From the NCBI GenBank assembly GCA_019054805.1, contig JAHQIY010000013.1, positions 868,001-932,000 on the forward strand: a stretch of DNA of 64,000 nucleotides, in the 5' to 3' direction. This stretch comes from Brachionus manjavacas. Its lineage: Eukaryota; Rotifera; Eurotatoria; Ploima; Brachionidae. Each line of letters opens with the position of its first letter. The stretch's first letter is position 1. Below are positions 58,723-64,000 of this stretch, piece after piece. Below the pieces are notes generated by a model. That model had not been told where the DNA came from. It did not search any database and saw only the letters and a program-made list of their open reading frames with translations. The translations under genes and the position numbers were made by a program.

Positions 58723-59826
58723 ATGGAGCCAAACGTGCACTTTAACTCAAATTCTTCTGAAACTAAAATTCAAATGGAGCCAAAAAGTAATTTTCCAGAA
58801 CAATCTTCTTTTTGTTGAATAAAAACCCATTTAAGCCTTTGAGAACAAAGCTTTTGAGCATGAAGATGAGTCTTTGGATAAAACAAATCCATTTAGGAGA
58901 GAAGACCGACCAGGGAGTATGTACAGTGTTCGTACGAACGCGTCAACTACCAGTCGATCTTCGGTAAATTGCACCAGCGGGGCCATTAGATGTCCAAACA
59001 TGAGACTCAAACAATTTTTTTCATATAGCTCAGTAAGATGTTTTAAATTTGACAATTTATTTTTTAAATTAGTAATTTAGGAAACTGGTTTTCAAAAAGC
59101 TGAACTAGAAATCAAAAAGTTAATTTTGCCTGAAAAAGATGGCCAATTCATCGGAAATTGGCTTTTAATCGAGTAAAATTTCAATTCAAGTCATTTTTTT
59201 TTAACTTTTTTTAAAGAATAAGCAACTGGGACTTCCATAGAGAAAAAATTGTTATGCTGGTTGAAAAAGCTATTTACGTGATCTCCTTTGATTTCATCAA
59301 GTCCAAACTAACTGGATACAAAAGAATCGCCATTGAAGATTTGAAAAAAATTAAATTTGGGCTTCTCAAATACCCGAAGAGCTCTTTCATGGGGTAACTT
59401 CTTTTTTTTGGTAAAAACACTTTGGGCTATAAAAATTTTCTAAGGGAATATAAATATGGTGCGATCAAACTCAGTTGGGATAATGAAGAGAATCTTTCAT
59501 TTTTTCAAAAATGGAACCCATTGTCTGACATACCATTTACAATTTTTACATCACATCACATTCTATATAATGAAAAGGAACAAGAGACAAGCATTTACAA
59601 TTGCGATGAATTCATAGCTTCATTGGAATTTGGTACTTTAGGTTAAAAAAAACCGGAATTTAATCTAATACATTAATTTCTAGTTTTGAGCAAAATTCCC
59701 CAAGGGTCAAACATCGAATTCAAAGAGGAGCCAGTTGAGATTGAAAGCTATGCTAGTCTGACTTCAGTTTTATATAATCAAAATTGGCTAGGATTCCAAC
59801 TGGACAGAAATGGAATTAACTTTTAG
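58723..59826 (+). CDS. TPRG1/TPRG1L-family protein (Sac2-homology domain)
   Basis: Six exons: 58723-58786, 58836-58963, 59081-59172, 59217-59393, 59445-59641 and 59684-59826. They join in phase to 801 nt, 266 residues; human TPRG1L is about 270. The N-terminal 64 residues are low in family similarity and Ser-rich (SVRTNASTTSRSS). The conserved domain then has IGNWLLIE, NWDFHREKIVMLVEKAIYVI, KYPKSSFMG, GAIKLSWD, and the family motif FFQKWNPLSDIPFTIFTSH, then IYNCDEFIASL. It ends LDRNGINF, comparable with the family's GK-(I/V)-GF end. In mammals TPRG1L (Mover) is a synaptic-vesicle protein; the role here is unknown. All five introns are 43-117 nt. Confidence 0.88.
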
Positions 59827-60550
59827 AAGCATTTAAAATACTTAAGTTATTTGAAAAATAGTTAGATTTTTTTTAAATAAACTCAAATTTTTAAATTTTA
59901 ATTTTTATCTATTAAAGCTTGAAAATTTTTTCCCAATTTATTTTCTTGATTCTTATTACTCTATTTTATATTATATTACTTTAAATGTAATATTTACTTA
60001 AAATTTTTTTATTAATTCTACACTTGAATTGAATAATTATGTTCTCATTTAATAAATTTTTATACACTCATCTGTTATTATTATATTTAATTAGAGAAAA
60101 CACTTCCAACAAGCCAAAAATTAGCTTTCAGAAAATAAAATTTATTTTGTAAATAATGTTTAATTATTAATTTTCATAATTTGTTTAAAAAAAATTAAAT
60201 GAAATAATAAAAAATCCATTTTTTTCTTTTTTGTTGAATTTTTACCATTTTTTACCTTTTTTTTACAAAAATTTACCGAAATTTACCTCAATTTTTGTCA
60301 CAAAATTCAATCAAATTTTTTTTTTTTCCTTTTTCAAAAATTCATAAAAAAAATTTTTTTTCATGAAAATCGGTTCATTTAAATCGGTAATTTTGGAAAT
60401 TTTTTTTTCACTAAATTATACAATAATTATCGTTATTTTACGAAAAATATCCTTTTTTAGATTACCATATTTTACGGTAAATATGGTGAATTCGAGGTAT
60501 CGAAGCAGGACTACAATCTATTAAAATTAGTCATTACACACAAAACAAAT
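59827..60550. other. AT-rich intergenic stretch, no gene seen
   Basis: Between 60240 and 60490 TTTACC / GGTAAAT words recur (AATTTACCGAAATTTACC, TTTTACGGTAAATATGGT), a low-complexity inverted repeat similar to words around 1380-1500 and 45100-45400. Confidence 0.35.
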
Positions 60551-60559
60551 TTAATGATA

Positions 60560-61060
60560 GTAATAATAATAATAATAATAGTAATAATAAAATGAAAGCT
60601 ATAATGTGCTAGCACATGGAACGAAGGTTAAGCCTCATCATAATAGCTTGTTTAAATCAGGTTTATCAATATTTTTTTTAAAAACATTTACTGTATCTGA
60701 ATTAATAACATCTCTGTTAAGTCGATTCCAAACATTGACCACTCTGTTGCTGAAAAAATTAAATCTTTGCTCACAGTTCTTTACTAATTGTCTTTCTAAC
60801 GTAAAATCATGACGTCTTGGAGTTGGACGAAACGTATTGTCTGAATTATTCTTGAAGGGGTACATGCCAGTTAATCTTGACGTGCCCTTATATAATTTTA
60901 AACATCTCGATCAGATCCCCTCTTAATCTTCTGGTCTCTAGACTGGTTATATTCAATGTAGCTAATCTTTCTGAATAGCTTAGCTTTTTAAGCTCTGGAA
61001 CCAATTTAGTAGCTCTTCTCTGGACTGATTCTAAGACCTTGATGTCTTTTTTTAAGTATT
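60560..61060 (-). mobile_element. CR1-type LINE 3' end with three-way-junction tail
   Basis: The minus strand reads [42 protein letters not shown], then after a shift MYPFKNNSDNTFRPTPRRH and RFNFFSNRVVNVWNRLNRDV. It ends KPDLNKLL then stop. The tail (60648-60597) folds as AGCTAT / ATAGCT enclosing two hairpins, the second being ATGTGC-TA-GCACAT. It is followed by an (ATT)n run down to about 60560. Endonuclease and catalytic core are missing. Confidence 0.85.
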
Positions 61061-61659
61061 TATTTTTTATTTAATTTTTTTGGTCTTCATCTTTTTTTCC
61101 TACGATTTTTTTTGTTTTTTTATCATTCACTGGGTTTGTGAACGCTCCATCAACAATTATCGAATTTTCATCAAAACTATCATATTTTTTTGAATATTTT
61201 TTCATTTCAAAAGCAAAAGAAAGAATTTTTAGCATTTTGAAATTTTAATTTTACAATTTTACAATTTTTTACAACTTACAAAAAAAATTTATCAAAGGAT
61301 GTAAAAACTAAGGTTGTAAGTGCTATTTTTTAGGTTGTAGGAACGACTCTAAATTCATACATAGAAAAAAATAACATAAAAAATTTACATTGTCCGAAAT
61401 TTATTAAATAGATAAATAGGAAAAATTTTCTTATTTTTTGATCAAAAAATCTTTTAAGCTTTTATATCATAAAATAAATAAAAATTAGTATGATATGATT
61501 CCTATTAATTTATCTAGAAATTTTAAATATTTTTAACGTTTGTATTGTTTATATAAATTTCATCTCTTTTTTCTCTCTTTGATCTCTTTTGAATTCAACA
61601 CCAACTTTTATTTGTTCTATGCAGCATTCTGCTAAATGTTGCTCTTTTATTAAATGATA

Positions 61660-61775
61660 AATCAATTTTCTTTACCTGGATGACTATTGATGTTATTTTT
61701 GACAGCCTGATGCCATGCTTCCAAACTACTATTAGAGCACGGCAAATCATTTAGTATTCTTTGGGGCACTGTGAA
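61660..61775 (-). pseudogene. MULE-type C-terminal snippet
   Basis: The minus strand reads RILNDLPCSNSSLEAWHQAV, then KNNINSHPGKEN, the same (R/C)SNNSLEAWH...SHP motif as at 11900-12290. Its 5' side is cut by a half foldback element (61759-61865). Confidence 0.6.
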
Positions 61776-61865
61776 TTTTGAAACAAAAAACAAAAACAAA
61801 AGCTTTAAATTGAAATAACTTTTTTTATTTAGGTCCAAAAATTGTATCAGCTGATACAAAGCCTG
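61759..61865. repeat. Half copy of the GGGGCAYTGTGAATTTTG foldback family
   Basis: GGGGCACTGTGAATTTTGAA followed, 80 bp on, by ATTGTATCAGCTGATACAAA matches the left arm of the element at 13430-13740. The opposite arm is absent. Confidence 0.7.
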
Positions 61866-62371
61866 AATCACCTAAATTTATTCTGTGCAAAAACTCTGTA
61901 ACTCTGCATAAGAAAATTAAAAAAAAAATCAATCATAAATTTTCCATTTAAATTTTCTTAAGCCAGATATTTGAAAATATCATAAGAGAAAATGGCAAGT
62001 TTTTTCAAGATAATCGCGTAATTAAATTTCAAATTTTAACATGCTTTAGTATTGAGTTTTAATGAAACAACGTAATTTCAAATTTTCAAAAAAGTCAAAT
62101 AGAAAAAAAAACTTGCCAAATTTTCTTCAAAAAGTATTGAAGCTAAAAAAAAATTAAATTTAAATTATCAAGAAACTAGTCTCTGTTCAAATTCAATTTT
62201 GTATGTGAATTTACCAGACCCAACCAACCATTTAATTATTATATACTCATCTATAAAAATTTTAAATCTTATTCTTGAAAAATTTTATTCTTGTAAAAAT
62301 TAATTAACTTTTTTAACCCTAAAAGTTTTATTGTATATTTCTATCAGTGTTTTATCTCTTTATGTGCAACG

Positions 62372-62455
62372 AGCTATCATAGGCGACCCATCATGTAGGC
62401 CGCCTCTGCAAGCTAATCTTGCTGTAGCTTTTTTATAATAATAATAATAATAATC
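62372..62455 (+). repeat. LINE family 2-type 3' tail with three-way-junction fold
   Basis: AGCTAT pairs with GTAGCT (62424-62429, one G-U). Inside, AGGCG pairs with CGCCT and GCAAG pairs with CTTGC. An (ATA)n run follows. Sequence identity with the other tails is low, but the layout is the same. Confidence 0.7.
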
Positions 62456-62684
62456 TATCTATTATTATCCGGTTAATAAAAACCCTTTTTAGAAATATTT
62501 TTATTTTGAAAATTAATAGAATTTTTTAGTATGACTTGTCAATGGATAGGGAGCAAATTTGTAATTTGGCAAGAATTTTCAAAAATTCAAAAAGTCAAAT
62601 GATATCAAAAAAGAATGAATAATTAAAAAAAAAATCAAAAAAAAATTTTTTTTTATTAATCAATTAATCGACAAAGATAAAAAT

Positions 62685-62927
62685 TTATTTGATATCTTGA
62701 GATTTTTTCTTTTGAATCCTATGCAGCACTCTTTTCGATTGATAGAAATTGGTCAAAGCACACAACAAAAATATCAAAATGGCTGATATAAGATAAACAA
62801 TGACATAGAACACGAACTCATCGTCCAGATTATACAACTCCAATTTTGACAAAGTTGCGTCCCTGGCAATGTAAGCCTCAATCGCCTCGAGCACGTGATA
62901 CAACCCATCTGAAAAAATCTCCAGCAT
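62685..62927 (-). CDS. Small single-pass membrane protein, unknown function
   Basis: A single exon of 80 codons starting MLEIFSDGLYHVLEAIEAYI, after an in-frame TGA one codon before. A hydrophobic segment lies at about residues 41-63 (FVFYVIVYLISAILIFLLCA), followed by a basic end (YQSKRVLHRIQKKKSQDIK). The short outer part, one membrane segment and basic cytoplasmic end recall KCNE-type channel accessory subunits or small integral membrane proteins, but I do not recognise a family. It is GC-richer than its flanks, which supports coding. It lies 211 bp from the stop of the PPP1R21 homologue, same strand. Confidence 0.65.
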   Translation of the reverse strand: MLEIFSDGLYHVLEAIEAYIARDATLSKLELYNLDDEFVFYVIVYLISAILIFLLCALTNFYQSKRVLHRIQKKKSQDIK

Positions 62928-63138
62928 GTCTCACTACTTTTTGACTGTGAATGGCGGCTGGTCAAAGGCTCTGGCAAACGACAAATACACGCAACCTACA
63001 AGTAGAAAAAAAATAATCCAAAATCAACTAGCAGGGATGCCACTGTACAAAAAAGCCACTAGATAAGAATTTATTTTATTTAAAAAATTAATGCATGAAT
63101 ATATATGAACGGATTTGTGACTAAAAATGTTTCTGTTC

Positions 63139-64000
63139 CTATTTGGTTCTCTTGGCCTTGGCTGACTTGGACGCACAGACCATCTCAAGTTCGTGCTTAA
63201 GCTTTTCGTTCTCTTCGTCCTGTTTGGTCATGCGCTCAGTCACCTCTATCAAATGGTCGCTCATGGTGCTGATTTGCATTTCGTATGAAGACCGAGTTCG
63301 CTCCAGCTGATCCTTGATCTCACTCAATTCGTGAGACTGCACATCGTTTATGTTCATCTGAAGCCTCAGACGCTCAATCAGCGACACCATCTCATCGTAG
63401 TAGTACACTGCTTTGCTGTCCAGGAACTGCATTTGCTTGTTCACCGATTCCAGCTGGCTCTGGTACAATTGAACAGTTGGTTGTTCCAGGTGTTTGTCCA
63501 TTTCGTCCAAGTTGTCGCCTTGTAGCCAGCTTTTTTCTGTGTGTAGCTTTGAGCGCAATTGGGCAATGTCAGCCTCGCGATGGCCACACTTGGACTGCCA
63601 CTCTTTGCATCTCGTTTCCAGTTCGCCAATGCACATTTCTTTTTGTTCGAGCATTTTTTTCAGCTCTTGGATTTCGGCTGCGTCCACTTTGCCATTTTGT
63701 TCTGCACAAAAATGGGCTCCCAGCTGCACAATTGACTCGACTAGGCCAGATGACGAGCTCAGGCTGCACAAACTTTGCTTGAACTGGGCTATGTGCGAGA
63801 CAAGGCACTCGTCCAGTGTGGTCAAGTCAGCAGAGTAGTCAAGCGAGTACTTAAGACCCAATTTTTCGTTCAAGCTGAACAGGAGTTTTTCGAGCAGGTC
63901 GATTAAGTGTTTTATTTGGAGAGCTAGATTGTCGCTGGTGGCCAAGAGAGTGCCTGTGCGGAAAGAGTGAAAAGTGTTTGTTAGCACTTGGGCAAAGCTG
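63139..64000 (-). CDS. PPP1R21: PPP1R21 homologue, C-terminal part (5' end outside window)
   Basis: The frame is open from the window edge to TAG at 63139 (about 287 residues visible), without an intron. Sequence features are long coiled coils (AEIQELKKMLEQKEM, RCKEWQSKCGHREADIAQL) and an end YEMQISTMSDHLIEVTERM then KQDEENEKLKHELEM. The SYExQ(I/L)SxMSDHL motif with a short Lys-rich terminus is the hallmark of protein phosphatase 1 regulatory subunit 21. In vertebrates it is a component of the FERRY complex on early endosomes. The KLRAQ N-terminal part must lie beyond 64000. Codon use is markedly GC-rich. Confidence 0.9.
   Translation of the reverse strand, partial: SFAQVLTNTFHSFRTGTLLATSDNLALQIKHLIDLLEKLLFSLNEKLGLKYSLDYSADLTTLDECLVSHIAQFKQSLCSLSSSSGLVESIVQLGAHFCAEQNGKVDAAEIQELKKMLEQKEMCIGELETRCKEWQSKCGHREADIAQLRSKLHTEKSWLQGDNLDEMDKHLEQPTVQLYQSQLESVNKQMQFLDSKAVYYYDEMVSLIERLRLQMNINDVQSHELSEIKDQLERTRSSYEMQISTMSDHLIEVTERMTKQDEENEKLKHELEMVCASKSAKAKRTK

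Noticed and set aside
63331-63838. Plus-strand frames of 64-114 codons
   Set aside because: They are antisense to the PPP1R21 coding exon; their length comes from its GC-rich codon use.

Overview
The window is strongly AT-rich metazoan nuclear DNA: GT-AG introns (many only 45-60 nt, a few of 2-4 kb), single-copy animal genes spread among many decayed retro- and DNA transposons. The conserved genes (syntaxin-5, proteasome alpha-6, RDH13-like reductase, TPRG1L-like, PPP1R21) show an animal. The AT content, tiny introns, EB-like cysteine-rich repeats, PLAT repeats and MULE-type transposases with SWIM and PHD zinc fingers would fit a monogonont rotifer such as Brachionus. That placement is inference, not proven from the sequence.

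Layout. 462-6202 (-): a type II membrane protein with cysteine-rich modules carried on alternating small exons; the 3' end lies outside the window. 6590-9290: LINE fragments and a WD40 relic. 10050-15056 (-): secreted protein with three Ig domains; its 3.7-kb intron holds a MULE relic and a LINE carrying two nested foldback elements. 16332-17080: hAT relic. 18077-25588 (-): LOXHD1-like PLAT-repeat protein whose introns hold a MULE/PHD relic, a tRNA-like SINE head and MITEs. 26575-29003: MULE relic, then a 740-bp element with 196-bp inverted repeats. 31081-37387 (+): syntaxin-5. 37606-41070 (+): RDH13-like SDR, 218 bp downstream. 41233-54060: repeat-rich, with a CR1/jockey-type LINE, Tc1, hAT, MULE and WD40 relics and long palindromes. 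54743-55691 (+): proteasome alpha-6. 56205-56880: pogo-like element. 58723-59826 (+): TPRG1L-like. 60597-62429: LINE and MULE relics. 62685-62927 (-): small single-pass membrane protein. 63139-64000 (-): C-terminal part of PPP1R21.

The seven multi-exon or spliced genes were rebuilt by hand from splice sites. In each of the six that end inside the window the exon lengths sum to a whole number of codons, and in the nineteen-exon cysteine-rich gene every junction keeps phase. The genes are not an operon or a pathway. Syntaxin-5 (Golgi SNARE), TPRG1L (vesicle-associated) and PPP1R21 (endosomal) share a membrane-traffic theme, probably by chance.

The most striking non-gene signal is a three-way-junction fold at the 3' end of one LINE group. 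Four copies keep the fold although their sequences differ, and paired bases covary. Other notable signals are the alternating-exon cysteine module, families of foldback elements with target duplications, and an SDR whose catalytic Ser is replaced by Cys.
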